From Bordetella sp. 02P26C-1 (lineage in GTDB: Bacteria; Pseudomonadota; Gammaproteobacteria; Burkholderiales; Burkholderiaceae_B): a stretch of 64,000 nt of DNA. The stretch is taken from assembly GCF_009763255.1 (NCBI RefSeq), contig NZ_WSJB01000001.1:124001-188000 (forward strand), given 5' to 3'. Of the stretch, positions 54,541 through 63,393 are shown piece after piece (within the stretch, counting starts at the first letter, position 1; every line of letters begins with the position of its first letter). The notes under the pieces are model-generated. The model ran no database searches. It saw only the letters and a program-made list of their open reading frames with translations, and had not been told where the DNA came from. Position numbers and translations under genes: made by a program.

Positions 54541-54569
54541 AAAAGGCCGAACATGACTGTCGGCCTTTT
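54541..54569 (-). terminator. Terminator of tRNA-Gly
   Basis: AAAAGGCCGA (54541-54550) and TCGGCCTTTT (54560-54569) form a perfect 10-bp stem with a 9-base loop. Leftward it runs into TTTT then TTGTTTTTGC. It follows tRNA-Gly and contains an ATG of the downstream frame in its loop. Confidence 0.85.
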
Positions 54570-54605
54570 GGGGTGATGACTTGCTCAAAAAGCCATCAGG
54601 AATTC

Positions 54606-54681
54606 TGGAGCGGGAGACGAGTCTCGAACTCGCGACCTCAACCTTGGCAAGGTTGCGCTCTACCAACTGAGCTACTCCCGC
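54606..54681 (-). tRNA. tRNA-Gly (GCC)
   Basis: A complete minus-strand cloverleaf of 76 nt: acceptor arms GCGGGAG and CTCCCGC, D arm AGCTCAGTTGGTAGAGC, anticodon loop TTGCCAA with anticodon GCC, T arm GAGTTCGAGACTC and an encoded CCA end. Confidence 0.96.
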
Positions 54682-54787
54682 GTCGCTGCTGTTGATGTGT
54701 CATCAGCAGAGAAACGAGATTCTATATGGGTTTTTTTGGATCTGCAAGTCGATGTGTGTTCGAGACAACAAATTTGTGTGTCAGGCC

Positions 54788-55540
54788 TCATGCCACGCTA
54801 CCGACTTCGCGCCGAATGAGCTCGGCGATCGTGCGCTGACGGGCCGATGGCATGCGGTCGAGGATGCAAGATACGCTCACGGCCACCCTTGGATAGCCAG
54901 AACGATCCAGTAGGGCAACGCCCACTCCCAATACGCCCGAGACGGCAGCGTTGCCGACCGCCGACCATCCGCGATCACGCGTGGCCTGCACCAAGAGACG
55001 CATGTGGGAAGCCGTCATGTGGCCATAGGATCGCAGCGATGCGGCATTCTGCTCGATCAGTGCGTTGGCTTCATCCGGGGGTAATGCCGCCAGTAGTGCC
55101 AGGCCAGCGGCGCCCACTCCCAGGGGCTGACGGTGGCCCACGGTGACGGCCAGCACCTGCACGGGGTAACTGCCGATTTCGCGATGCAGGCATAGGGAAT
55201 CGGAGCCGATCCGGCAGATCAAAAACGAAGAATCCCCGGTCTGATCGCTAATGCGCCGCATCGCAGGCGCCAGCCGAGCTACCGACAAACCTTGGTCGCC
55301 CACGACTTGCGATTCGTTGGCCGCGGCCCGGTACAGGCCCGATTCCTGGTCGCGTACCGCATAACCCTCTTCGACCAGAACCGTGATGTAGCGATAGACA
55401 CTGGTGCGCTGCATGTTCAGAGCGCGCGCGATTCCAGGCACGTCCAAGCCCTCTGGCGAGCGCCGTAGCGCCGCCAGGATATGCAACCCGCGCCGCAGCG
55501 TGCTCGCGCCGTGGCTACCCGATTCCCTGGTTTTGTTCAC
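54788..55540 (-). CDS. IclR-family regulator of the adjacent catabolic cluster
   Basis: A 250-residue regulator. The winged helix is STLRRGLHILAALRRSPEGLDVPGIARALNMQRTSVYRYITVLVEEGYAV. The effector domain includes SFLICRIGSDSLCLHREIG, QPLGVGAAGLALLAALPP and GVLGVGVALLDRSG. It is divergent from the Bug gene at 55645 with about 100 bases between them, the usual position for a local regulator of the downstream pathway. The inducer is presumably a pathway substrate. Confidence 0.9.
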   Translation of the reverse strand: MNKTRESGSHGASTLRRGLHILAALRRSPEGLDVPGIARALNMQRTSVYRYITVLVEEGYAVRDQESGLYRAAANESQVVGDQGLSVARLAPAMRRISDQTGDSSFLICRIGSDSLCLHREIGSYPVQVLAVTVGHRQPLGVGAAGLALLAALPPDEANALIEQNAASLRSYGHMTASHMRLLVQATRDRGWSAVGNAAVSGVLGVGVALLDRSGYPRVAVSVSCILDRMPSARQRTIAELIRREVGSVA

Positions 55541-55644
55541 TATTCAAACACCTTTACTTTGCGTTCAACTACCTGAAGTAGATGATATTCCACGCAGCAT
55601 CGACATAAGTTGTCCAAATAATAAACACCCCATTGGAGACTGAC

Positions 55645-56634
55645 ATGCATTCTGTTATGAGGAAATTTGCGCGGGTGATGGTGATGACGGTTGCGGGCAT
55701 GACGGTAGGATCGGTGGCACAGGCGCAGGAGAAGTACCCCACGCGCCCGATCACGTTAGTCGTCGGCTATGCCGCAGGCGGTGCGACCGACATCGTTGCT
55801 CGCTTGGTGGCAAAGTCACTGTCCGATACGCTGAGCCAACCCGTCGTGGTGGAGAACCGCCCCGGCGCCAACAGCAACATTGGCGCGGAAGCGGTGGCGC
55901 GGGCCAAGCCGGATGGCTACACGCTATACGTAGGGTCGATTGCGAACACCATCAATCGGACCCTGTACGAGAAGCTCAATTACGACATCAAGAAAGACTT
56001 CACCCCGGTGGCGTTGTTAGCCACCATTCCGAATGTGCTTGTCGTGCACCCCAAGCTGCCGATCAATTCGGTCAAAGAGTACATCGCCTACGCCAAGCAG
56101 CATCCGGGCAAGCTGACTTGTGCATCTTCGGGCAGCGGATCCTCTATCCATCTTTCTTGCGAAATCTTCAAGCTCGAAACGGGCACGGATATTTTGCATG
56201 TGCCGTATCGCGGCAGTGGCCCGGCGGTCGCCGATCTGTTGGGCGGGCAGGTCGACTCGATGTTTGACAACCTGCCGTCGTCCTTGCCGCAAGTTCAGGC
56301 CGGCAAGCTGCGCGTGTTGGGCGTCACCTCGCTTGAGCGCGTGCCATTCGTGCCGGATGTGCCGACACTCGCCGAATCCGGGCTGCCGGGCTTTTCTGTG
56401 CAGTCCTGGTTCGCCGTGATGGCGCCAGCCGGCACGCCTGCGAACATCGTCGAGACCCTGAATGCGGCCATCAACAAGGGTCTGCAGGGCGAAGCGTTGC
56501 GCGAAGCCTATGAAAAAGGCGGATTCGTGTCTCCCGCCCAGCCCAATACGCCCGCGACGCTGCAGAAGTTCGTCGATGAGGAAATCGACAAATGGGGCAA
56601 GGTCGTGACGTCGGCCGGTCTCAAAGTGCAATGA
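55645..56634 (+). CDS. Bug-family substrate-binding protein
   Basis: A 329-residue exported receptor. The signal peptide ends at VGSVAQAQE, followed by RPITLVVGYAAGGATDIVAR, VVENRPGANSNIGAEAVA, PDGYTLYVGS, and VPYRGSGPAVADLLGGQVD. GGAGA at 55635-55639 is the ribosome site that supports this ATG over the upstream one at 55633. It heads the catabolic operon divergent from the IclR gene and probably captures its substrate. Permease genes are not present. Confidence 0.93.
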   Translation: MHSVMRKFARVMVMTVAGMTVGSVAQAQEKYPTRPITLVVGYAAGGATDIVARLVAKSLSDTLSQPVVVENRPGANSNIGAEAVARAKPDGYTLYVGSIANTINRTLYEKLNYDIKKDFTPVALLATIPNVLVVHPKLPINSVKEYIAYAKQHPGKLTCASSGSGSSIHLSCEIFKLETGTDILHVPYRGSGPAVADLLGGQVDSMFDNLPSSLPQVQAGKLRVLGVTSLERVPFVPDVPTLAESGLPGFSVQSWFAVMAPAGTPANIVETLNAAINKGLQGEALREAYEKGGFVSPAQPNTPATLQKFVDEEIDKWGKVVTSAGLKVQ

Positions 56635-56651
56635 CGAATCAGGAGTAGTTT

Positions 56652-58157
56652 GTGTACCCAATTGACTTCTTTTTGCGGGCCGCTGCCCGACATAGTGACC
56701 GCATCGCCTTGGATACGCCGCGAGAGACGTGGACGTATCGGCGGCTGCGCGACGAGGCGTTGGCGCTGGCCGCCGCGCTGCAGGACATCGATCCTACGCC
56801 GCAGACGCGGGTTGCGATCTGTGCCGGAAATAGCGCGCAGCACGTCATCGCCTTGCTCGCGGTAATCGCTGCCGGAAAGGTCTGGGTACCCCTGAACTAT
56901 CGCAGTACCAAAGCAGAGATCGCCCGCATACTCGATGCGACCGAGCCGTCGATCGTGCTGACCGATAACACGGGCGCCGGCTTGGTCGGGGATGGTCCGT
57001 GGACCCGGCTGGATCTTGCGGGAACGGGTTCGGAACACACGCTCCCGGCTCTGCTGCAGAGGTATGCGGGGCGAACACCGATCCGATGTGAACCTGGCCG
57101 CGATGCCACGCAGGCGATTAAATTCACCGGCGGTACAACAGGCTTGCCCAAGGGTGTCATGCAACCCTATCGCGCCTGGACGGCAGGCATCGTCAACCAG
57201 ATTCATGCGTGGAAACTGACGCATGAGGATCGCTACGTCGTCGCCGCACCCGTCACGCACGGTACGTCCACCTATCTGATGCCAGTGTTGGCGCAGGGCG
57301 GTACGCACTTGTTCTTGGAAGAGTCCAATCCGGCCACCGTCACCGCGGCGTTCCGAGAACGTGGCGGCACGCTGGCGTTCATGCCGCCCACGCTGATCTA
57401 CATGCTCATGGCGCAGCCCGGTGTGTCTCGCGCGGATTTTCCCCGCTTGCGCAATCTGATCTACGGAGGTGCTCCCATGCCGGTTGAAAAGTTCGAACAG
57501 GTGCGCGAGTTCTTTGGTCCCGTGGTGGGCTCTACCTATGGCCAAACCGAGGCGCCTCAGATCGTGACGGCCATCACCCCACAGGACTTCGAGGATCCGC
57601 GCAATATGGGATCGGTTGGCTGCGCCACCTGGTTTTCTGAGTTTGCCATCATGGATAAGGACGGCAAGCTGCAGCCCGCGGGCCAGCCTGGCGAGGTGGT
57701 AGTGCGTGGGGATCTGGTGATGACCGGATACTGGAGGCTGCCGCAAAAGACTGCGGAAACCATCGTGGATGGTTGGCTGCATACCGGCGATGTCGGAGTG
57801 GTGGATGAGCGCGGTTACCTGTACATCAAAGACCGCCTGCGCGACGTGATCATCACGGGTGGCTTCAATGTCTATCCCATTGATGTCGAAAACGCATTGG
57901 CTCAACACCCGGCGGTGTATGAGTGCTCGGTGTTTGGCATTCCCGATGATAAGTGGGGAGAGGCGGTGCAGGCGGCCGTACAGTTTCATCCTGGCGCCAC
58001 CGCCGATGAGCAGACGTTGATGGCGTTCGTGCGCGAGCGATTGGGGCCTGTGCATACCCCTAAACGCATCCACGTCTTTGACAGCCTGCCGCGATCGTCG
58101 GTGGGCAAAGTCCTCAAGAACAACGTCCGAGATTCCATTATGAAGGAGACAGCATGA
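56652..58157 (+). CDS. AMP-forming acyl-CoA ligase
   Basis: A 501-residue adenylate-forming enzyme with a GTG start after AGGAG. The P-loop is IKFTGGTTGLPKGVM, followed by GSTYGQTEAPQ (A5), the core region LHTGDVGVVDERGYLYIKDRLRD (A7/A8) and the C-terminal Lys in PRSSVGKVLKN. It activates a carboxylic acid to its CoA thioester; the acid is unknown. Its stop overlaps the next start (ATGA), so it is coupled to the lyase that would act on the CoA ester. Confidence 0.93.
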   Translation: MYPIDFFLRAAARHSDRIALDTPRETWTYRRLRDEALALAAALQDIDPTPQTRVAICAGNSAQHVIALLAVIAAGKVWVPLNYRSTKAEIARILDATEPSIVLTDNTGAGLVGDGPWTRLDLAGTGSEHTLPALLQRYAGRTPIRCEPGRDATQAIKFTGGTTGLPKGVMQPYRAWTAGIVNQIHAWKLTHEDRYVVAAPVTHGTSTYLMPVLAQGGTHLFLEESNPATVTAAFRERGGTLAFMPPTLIYMLMAQPGVSRADFPRLRNLIYGGAPMPVEKFEQVREFFGPVVGSTYGQTEAPQIVTAITPQDFEDPRNMGSVGCATWFSEFAIMDKDGKLQPAGQPGEVVVRGDLVMTGYWRLPQKTAETIVDGWLHTGDVGVVDERGYLYIKDRLRDVIITGGFNVYPIDVENALAQHPAVYECSVFGIPDDKWGEAVQAAVQFHPGATADEQTLMAFVRERLGPVHTPKRIHVFDSLPRSSVGKVLKNNVRDSIMKETA

Positions 58158-58936
58158 ACCGCCCTGTTACCCGCCTGTGCGCACATCACCTCGAAGGCAT
58201 GTCCTATCGCGATGCCGATCTGGTCGAAGACCTGATGGGCAAGAAGACCTTCACCGAGGTCCTGTTCTCGCAGATCATGGGCCGCGAAGCCCGTCCGGTC
58301 GATCTGCGCATCGTTGACGTTGTGCTCGTCACGTTGATGGAGCATGGGCTGACGCCGAGCGCGATCGCGACACGCGTGATCTATATGAGCGCGCCGGAAA
58401 ACCTGCAAGGCGCGGTGGCGGCGGGCTTGATGGCGGTGGGCAGCAGTTTTGTCGGCACGATGGAAAACTGCTCGCTGCTGTTAGAGCGCATCGTTTACGC
58501 CAAAGATCCCGAGGCCGAAGCGCGCGACATCGTGCAGGGCTATCGCAGCAGCAAGAAACCGCTGCCGGGTTTTGGTCACCATCTGCATAAGCCCGACGAT
58601 CCGCGTGCGCTTAAATTGTTGGAACTGGCGCGCGCGGAACCGGACCTGAAAGGCGAGTGGGTCAATGCATTGACGCTGCTTGCCCGCATGGTCGACGAGA
58701 TCTATGGACGTCACATTACGATCAACGCGACGGGTGCTGTGGCGGCCTTGCTGGGCGAGTTGGGCGTACCGACCAAGTTGATGCGCGGCTTCGCCGTGAT
58801 TTCCCGGGCGGCGGGCTTGGTGGCGCATGTGGCAGAAGAGCAGGAAAGCCCTTCCGGTCGCTTCATCTGGGACACCATCGATCGTGAGATTCCTTACGTG
58901 GGCGCGGGCAAGTCTGCGCATCATCAGGAGGATTAA
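58154..58936 (+). CDS. Citryl-CoA lyase-like protein (citrate synthase superfamily)
   Basis: A 260-residue short citrate-synthase homologue. It contains MSYRDADLVEDLMGKKTFTEVLF, the catalytic His region in LPGFGHHLHKPDDPRA, and the C-terminal MRGFAVISRAAGLVAHVAEE. Members of this length include citryl-CoA lyases, which cleave a CoA-activated tertiary hydroxy acid to acetyl-CoA and an oxo acid. Direct coupling to an acyl-CoA ligase suggests the same order of steps here, on citrate or a relative. The specific substrate is inferred only from context. Confidence 0.85.
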   Translation: MNRPVTRLCAHHLEGMSYRDADLVEDLMGKKTFTEVLFSQIMGREARPVDLRIVDVVLVTLMEHGLTPSAIATRVIYMSAPENLQGAVAAGLMAVGSSFVGTMENCSLLLERIVYAKDPEAEARDIVQGYRSSKKPLPGFGHHLHKPDDPRALKLLELARAEPDLKGEWVNALTLLARMVDEIYGRHITINATGAVAALLGELGVPTKLMRGFAVISRAAGLVAHVAEEQESPSGRFIWDTIDREIPYVGAGKSAHHQED

Positions 58937-58938
58937 GC

Positions 58939-59691
58939 ATGCAGACATCATCGTCGCAAGGGCCTGCAACGCGCGTGGTGCTGGTCACGGGAGGCAGTGC
59001 GGGCATAGGCCGCGCCGTCATCGAGCGCGTGTTGGAAGATGGCTATGAGGTGGTCAACTTCGACCTCAAGGCGCCAGCAGCGCCATTGCCAGGAGAAACG
59101 CATGTCGAGGTCGATCTGGGCAATCCCGATGCGACGAGGCAGGCCGCAGAACGCCTGGCCGCCGAACGCGATGTGTTGCGTCTGGTGAATAACGCTGGCA
59201 CCGTGCGCCCGGCGCTATTGGAAGACGCAACCACCGATGACCTCGCGTTCGTGATGGCGTTGAACATCCAGACGCCCATGCTGCTGGCCCAGGCGTTGTT
59301 GCCCGGCATGCGTCGGCATCAGTTCGGCCGCATCGTCAATATTTCGAGTCGTGCCGCTTTGGGCAAGACAGAGCGCACCGTTTACGCCGCTAGCAAGGCT
59401 GGCCTCTTGGGTATGACACGGACCTGGGCTTTGGAAATGGGCGCGGACGGCATCACGGTCAACGCAATCGGCCCCGGCCCGATCGCGACCGAACTCTTCG
59501 AACGCGTCAATCCCCCGGGCGCGCCGCAGACGGAAAAGATCCGTTCCAGCATCCCGGTGCGACGCATGGGTACCCCCGCTGACGTGGCGCATGGCGTGGT
59601 GTCCTTTTTGGATGACCGGGCGGGCTTCATCACTGGCCAAGTGTTGTACGTCTGCGGCGGCATGACGGTGGGCTTGGGGAATGCAGCATGA
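58939..59691 (+). CDS. Short-chain dehydrogenase/reductase
   Basis: A 250-residue classical SDR. The cofactor motif is VLVTGGSAGIGRAV (TGxxxGxG), the stabilising motif LVNNAGTVRP, the catalytic Ser in NISSRAALG and the YAASK catalytic pair, followed by the NAIGPGPIATELF loop. An acidic residue after the second strand (VVNFDLKAP) favours NAD(H). It starts 2 bases after the lyase stop with AGGAGGATTAAGC as the ribosome site, and overlaps the second SDR by 4 bases. Confidence 0.93.
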   Translation: MQTSSSQGPATRVVLVTGGSAGIGRAVIERVLEDGYEVVNFDLKAPAAPLPGETHVEVDLGNPDATRQAAERLAAERDVLRLVNNAGTVRPALLEDATTDDLAFVMALNIQTPMLLAQALLPGMRRHQFGRIVNISSRAALGKTERTVYAASKAGLLGMTRTWALEMGADGITVNAIGPGPIATELFERVNPPGAPQTEKIRSSIPVRRMGTPADVAHGVVSFLDDRAGFITGQVLYVCGGMTVGLGNAA

Positions 59692-60530
59692 AAGAGGAAC
59701 TGGCCTATTTAGAGGGCGTTTTGCCCGTCGCCAGTGAACGCTTGAATGGTCGGGTCGCGCTGGTCTCGGGCGGTGGTTCGAGCGGGCCCGGTTGGAGCAT
59801 CGGCAAGGCTTGCTGTGCCACCTTGGCAAGGCACGGCGCCACGGTATGCGTGCTCGATGCCAACCGTGATGCCGCCGAGGATGCACTGACATTTGTGCAT
59901 GCGCTGGGCGCGCGGGGTATCGCACTGCAGGCCGACGTCGCCGATCCCGACGCGATGGAACGGGCTGTTCAGACAGTGATGTCGGAATATGGCCGCATCG
60001 ATATTCTGCAAGCCAACGCAGGCATCGGCAAAGTCGGTGGACCCGAAGACACGCCACTGCCCGATTGGGAACGCATCCAGAAGGTCAATGTGGACAGCTT
60101 GCTCATCGTGAGCCGGCTGGTGCTGCCCCTCATGCGCGAGCAAGGCGGCGGCAATATCGTGACGGTGTCATCGGTGGCGGGCTTGCGTTACCTGGGCTAT
60201 CCGCACCTCGCTTATAACGTGACCAAGGCCGCGCTGATTCAGTTCACCCGCATGATCGCGCAGCAATATGCAGGCACCGGCATACGCGCCAACACCGTAG
60301 TACCGGGCCTCATCGATACGCCGCGCGTGCGGCATACGGTCGGCCGCATGTTTAGCGCCGATGACTTTGAGGTGGCACGTGCCGCCCGAGACAGGCAAGT
60401 GCCGATGGGCCGCATGGGCACGCCCTGGGAGGTGGCTAATGCGGTGGCGTTTCTGGTGTCTGACGAAGCGAGCTACATCACCGGCACCGAGTTAGTGGTC
60501 GATGGCGGCTTGATCGGCAAGTACGCATGA
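59688..60530 (+). CDS. Short-chain dehydrogenase/reductase
   Basis: A 280-residue classical SDR with a short N-terminal extension. The cofactor loop is widened (ALVSGGGSSGPGWSIGKACC), which is unusual. The Asp in CVLDANRDAAED suggests NAD(H). LQANAGIGK stands in for NNAG, with the catalytic Ser in VTVSSVAGLR and the YNVTK pair. The C-terminus ITGTELVVDGGLIG is canonical. It is probably the second oxidation step, or the reverse specificity, of the same pathway. It is translationally coupled to the first SDR. Confidence 0.92.
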   Translation: MKEELAYLEGVLPVASERLNGRVALVSGGGSSGPGWSIGKACCATLARHGATVCVLDANRDAAEDALTFVHALGARGIALQADVADPDAMERAVQTVMSEYGRIDILQANAGIGKVGGPEDTPLPDWERIQKVNVDSLLIVSRLVLPLMREQGGGNIVTVSSVAGLRYLGYPHLAYNVTKAALIQFTRMIAQQYAGTGIRANTVVPGLIDTPRVRHTVGRMFSADDFEVARAARDRQVPMGRMGTPWEVANAVAFLVSDEASYITGTELVVDGGLIGKYA

Positions 60531-60626
60531 TGAGTCAGGATTTTTGAAGTCTGCTTCGAGGCAGTCTTTGGCCGGTTCGCAGGAACGCGGATCTTTAGCA
60601 GTGCTGTTTACTAAGGGGAAAATAAA

Positions 60627-61622
60627 GTGTGGAATCAACGCAGCATTAAATCCTTGATTGGCATGGCCGCGATTGCGGTGGGTTTGACGGGCGCAGCTTC
60701 AGCATCCGCCCAGGGGGCCTATCCGCAACGACCCGTCACCATCGTCGTGGCCTTTGCACCGGGCGGCGCGACGGATGTGCTGGCACGCAAGTTGGCTCAA
60801 AAACTTGGCGATCATTACAAGCAGTCGTTCGTGGTCGAGAACAAACCTGGTGCCGGCGGGAACATCGGCACGGCGTACGCGGGGCGCGCGGCGCCTGACG
60901 GCTATACCTTGTACCTCGGCACGGTGGCCTCGCATGGTGTGGCGCCCAATCTGTATAAGAACGTCGGCTACGACCCCATCAAAGACTTCTCGCCTATTGG
61001 CCTGATCGCAGCGAGCCCGCAAATCGTGGTGGTTAACAAGGAGTCGCCGATCAAGTCGATAGATGACCTCGTCAAGCACGGCAAGAGCGATAGCTCCACG
61101 TATGCCTCTTCGGGCGCGGGCACGACGATTCACCTGGCAGGCGAGATGTTTAACCTCAAGGCAGGCACCAAGATGGAGCATGTGCCGTTCTCGGGTAGCG
61201 GTCCCGCGGTCAATGCATTGCTCGGAGGGCACGTGGACGTGATGTTCGACGATATGCCGTCCTCCGCGCCGCATGTCAAAGCCGGCAACCTGCGTGCATT
61301 GGCCGTCACGGGCAAGACCCGTTCAGATCTGTTTCCTGATGTCCCCACGTTGTCCGAGGCTGGCAAAGACCTGGGCCTGGAAGGCTTTGACGTATCCGCC
61401 TGGTTCTTCCTCGGCGCGCCCGCCGGCATTCCAGACGCGGTTGCCGATTCCCTTAACCAGACGCTCAATGTCATCCTCGCCGAGGACGATATGAAGCGCT
61501 ATGTTGGCGAACGGGGTGCCCAGACTCTGCCCGGCTCGCGCGAAGACGCATCGCGCTTTATTGCGTCCGAACTGAGTAAGTGGAACGACATCATCACGGC
61601 CGGCAATATTCCCAAACTTTAA
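60627..61622 (+). CDS. Bug-family substrate-binding protein
   Basis: A 331-residue receptor with a GTG start after AGGGGA. The signal peptide ends at AASASAQGA, followed by RPVTIVVAFAPGGATDVLARK, VVENKPGAGGNIGTAYAG, PDGYTLYLGT, and VPFSGSGPAVNALLGGHVD. It is clearly homologous to, but distinct from, the receptor at 55645. A 96-base gap before it leaves room for a separate promoter. It probably binds another substrate of the same cluster, such as the amide form. Confidence 0.92.
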   Translation: MWNQRSIKSLIGMAAIAVGLTGAASASAQGAYPQRPVTIVVAFAPGGATDVLARKLAQKLGDHYKQSFVVENKPGAGGNIGTAYAGRAAPDGYTLYLGTVASHGVAPNLYKNVGYDPIKDFSPIGLIAASPQIVVVNKESPIKSIDDLVKHGKSDSSTYASSGAGTTIHLAGEMFNLKAGTKMEHVPFSGSGPAVNALLGGHVDVMFDDMPSSAPHVKAGNLRALAVTGKTRSDLFPDVPTLSEAGKDLGLEGFDVSAWFFLGAPAGIPDAVADSLNQTLNVILAEDDMKRYVGERGAQTLPGSREDASRFIASELSKWNDIITAGNIPKL

Positions 61623-61672
61623 GACCGAGGCATGTTGCATGCATACGAATATCGAGTACACAGGAGTGCGCC

Positions 61673-63265
61673 GTGGACACCCTGCGCGATGACCATCGAG
61701 ATGTGATCAACGCTTGGCGCGACACGGCCGCCCGATTGACGCGTGAAGTGGACGGCGTGTCGGGGCTTACCGCGCTGCCTCACGCGCAAGCCTTGCACGC
61801 CACGGCCCAAACTTGCACGCCTGCGCAAACTCGCCTCTCCGCGCCGCCGAGCGGTTGGCAGGATTGGTGGGAAAAACGTCACGCGCTGGCTGCGCGCCAA
61901 GTCAGCGCTCAAGAGATCGCCCATGAAGCGTCCGAACGCCTCGCCGAAGTACACGGCGCGACGAACGCGTGCATGGAGATTCTCGAGCCGTTGGCGATAG
62001 CCCAGGCGAGAGCCGTTGATGAGGGCATCGCGCGTGGTGATGCAATGCCCTTGCTTGCCGGTATGCCGCTCGCCCATAAGGATCTGCTGCACCGCACGGG
62101 TTACGACGTGGGTTATGGCAGGCGGGACGCAATTGCATCCACCAGCACCGCGACGGTGCTGCGCCGTTTCGACCAAGCCGGCGCGCTGCATCTGGCGCGC
62201 CTGCATATGACCGAACTGGCGTTCGATCCGTCGGGCGCGAATGAGAGCGTCGGCAGTTGCCGCAATCCGTGGGCGCTGGACCGCATCACCGGTGGCTCGT
62301 CGAGCGGCTCGGCCGCTGTCGTGGCCGCTGGCGCTGTCGATGGTGCACTGGGTAGCGATACCGGCGGCTCTATCCGGATCCCGGCGGCGTTGTGCGGCGT
62401 GACAGGCATCAAACCCACTTACGGCCTGGTCAGTCGCGCGGGCGCGATGAGCCTGAGCGCCTCGCACGATCATCTGGGGCCATTGGCACGCAGTGCGCGC
62501 GACTGCGCGTTGATGCTTCAGGCCATTGCGGGTCATGATCTGGCCGACGCCGGCAGCCTCGCGGCACCGGGCGCGCGGGACTATCTGGAGAGCCTGGATG
62601 CCACCATTGCCGGACTGCGCATCGGCGTGCCGCGCGGCTACTTTACCCGCGATCTCGATCCCCAGGTTCAGTCCGTGCTCGATCAAAGCGTCGCCAGTTT
62701 TCAGACCTTGGGCGCGGAAATCCACGAGGTACCCGATTTTCCTTACGACGCCATCAACGAGCTGGCCATCCTGATGATCCGCGCCGAGGCCACAACGCTC
62801 TATGACGAGCTGATTCGTCCCGGCTCGGGGAGTCTGGGGAAATTCACGGCCTCGCGCCTCGGTGAGGGTGTGTCCATTCCCGCCACGTTGCACCTGCAGG
62901 CCGCTTCGCTGCGCGGTCCCATGCTGTTGAAGTTCGTGCGCACGGTGATGGCAGAGGTGGATGTGTTGATGGCGCCCGTGTTTCCCACCATGACGCCGCG
63001 CATCGATGCGTTCGACGCGATCGATGCACGCTCCAGTGCCTTGCGTGGCGCGCTCACGCGCCTGACGCGGCCCCTGAACTATCTGGGCCTTCCCGCGCTT
63101 TCCTTGCCGGGTGGCATGGGCAAACCGGATGACTCGGAGGTGGAACTGCCCGTTGGCTTTCAGCTCATTGGGCGGCCTTATAGCGAATCCTTGCTGTTGC
63201 GGGCGGGGCATGCATTTCAAAAGGCCACGTCCTGGCATCTGCACCGGCCGCCTCCACTGAGGTGA
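61673..63265 (+). CDS. Amidase signature-family enzyme
   Basis: A 530-residue amidase. The Ser-cisSer-Lys triad is visible: Lys136 in MPLAHKDLLH, the Ser cluster in ITGGSSSGSAAVVAAG (207-213) and Ser233 in GSDTGGSIRIPAALCG. The C-terminal part ends LGLPALSLPGGMG then GFQLIGRPYSE. A GTG start fits CAGGAG at 61661-61666. About 100 N-terminal residues precede the signature region, longer than in GatA. No gatBC genes are present, so it is a catabolic amidase, likely hydrolysing an amide substrate to the acid used by the acyl-CoA ligase. Confidence 0.92.
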   Translation: MDTLRDDHRDVINAWRDTAARLTREVDGVSGLTALPHAQALHATAQTCTPAQTRLSAPPSGWQDWWEKRHALAARQVSAQEIAHEASERLAEVHGATNACMEILEPLAIAQARAVDEGIARGDAMPLLAGMPLAHKDLLHRTGYDVGYGRRDAIASTSTATVLRRFDQAGALHLARLHMTELAFDPSGANESVGSCRNPWALDRITGGSSSGSAAVVAAGAVDGALGSDTGGSIRIPAALCGVTGIKPTYGLVSRAGAMSLSASHDHLGPLARSARDCALMLQAIAGHDLADAGSLAAPGARDYLESLDATIAGLRIGVPRGYFTRDLDPQVQSVLDQSVASFQTLGAEIHEVPDFPYDAINELAILMIRAEATTLYDELIRPGSGSLGKFTASRLGEGVSIPATLHLQAASLRGPMLLKFVRTVMAEVDVLMAPVFPTMTPRIDAFDAIDARSSALRGALTRLTRPLNYLGLPALSLPGGMGKPDDSEVELPVGFQLIGRPYSESLLLRAGHAFQKATSWHLHRPPPLR

Positions 63266-63300
63266 TCGACCATCGCAGGCACTGACGCATGAGCGCGCAT

Positions 63301-63322
63301 GATCGGGCGATATCGCCCGGTC
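63301..63322. promoter_or_regulatory. Palindrome between amidase and third Bug gene
   Basis: GATCGGGCGATATCGCCCGGTC is nearly self-complementary, with a perfect 14-base core GGGCGATATCGCCC. No T tract follows, so an operator is as likely as a terminator. It lies 72 bases upstream of the next start codon. Confidence 0.45.
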
Positions 63323-63393
63323 ACTCCCCATCATTGCGGGGTACACTGCGCGCCATCACGATTCTTATAGCAACAGCACGGAGATATCGCATC

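Noticed and set aside
55534-55550. TGTT-N9-AACA as an IclR operator
   Set aside because: Only four base pairs of symmetry, and it overlaps the IclR start codon; too weak to claim.
56508-58073. 521-codon minus-strand frame opposite the acyl-CoA ligase
   Set aside because: Antisense shadow; the plus-strand ligase has complete family motifs.
61619-63346. 575-codon minus-strand frame opposite the amidase
   Set aside because: Antisense shadow rich in Arg and His; the amidase frame has the full signature.
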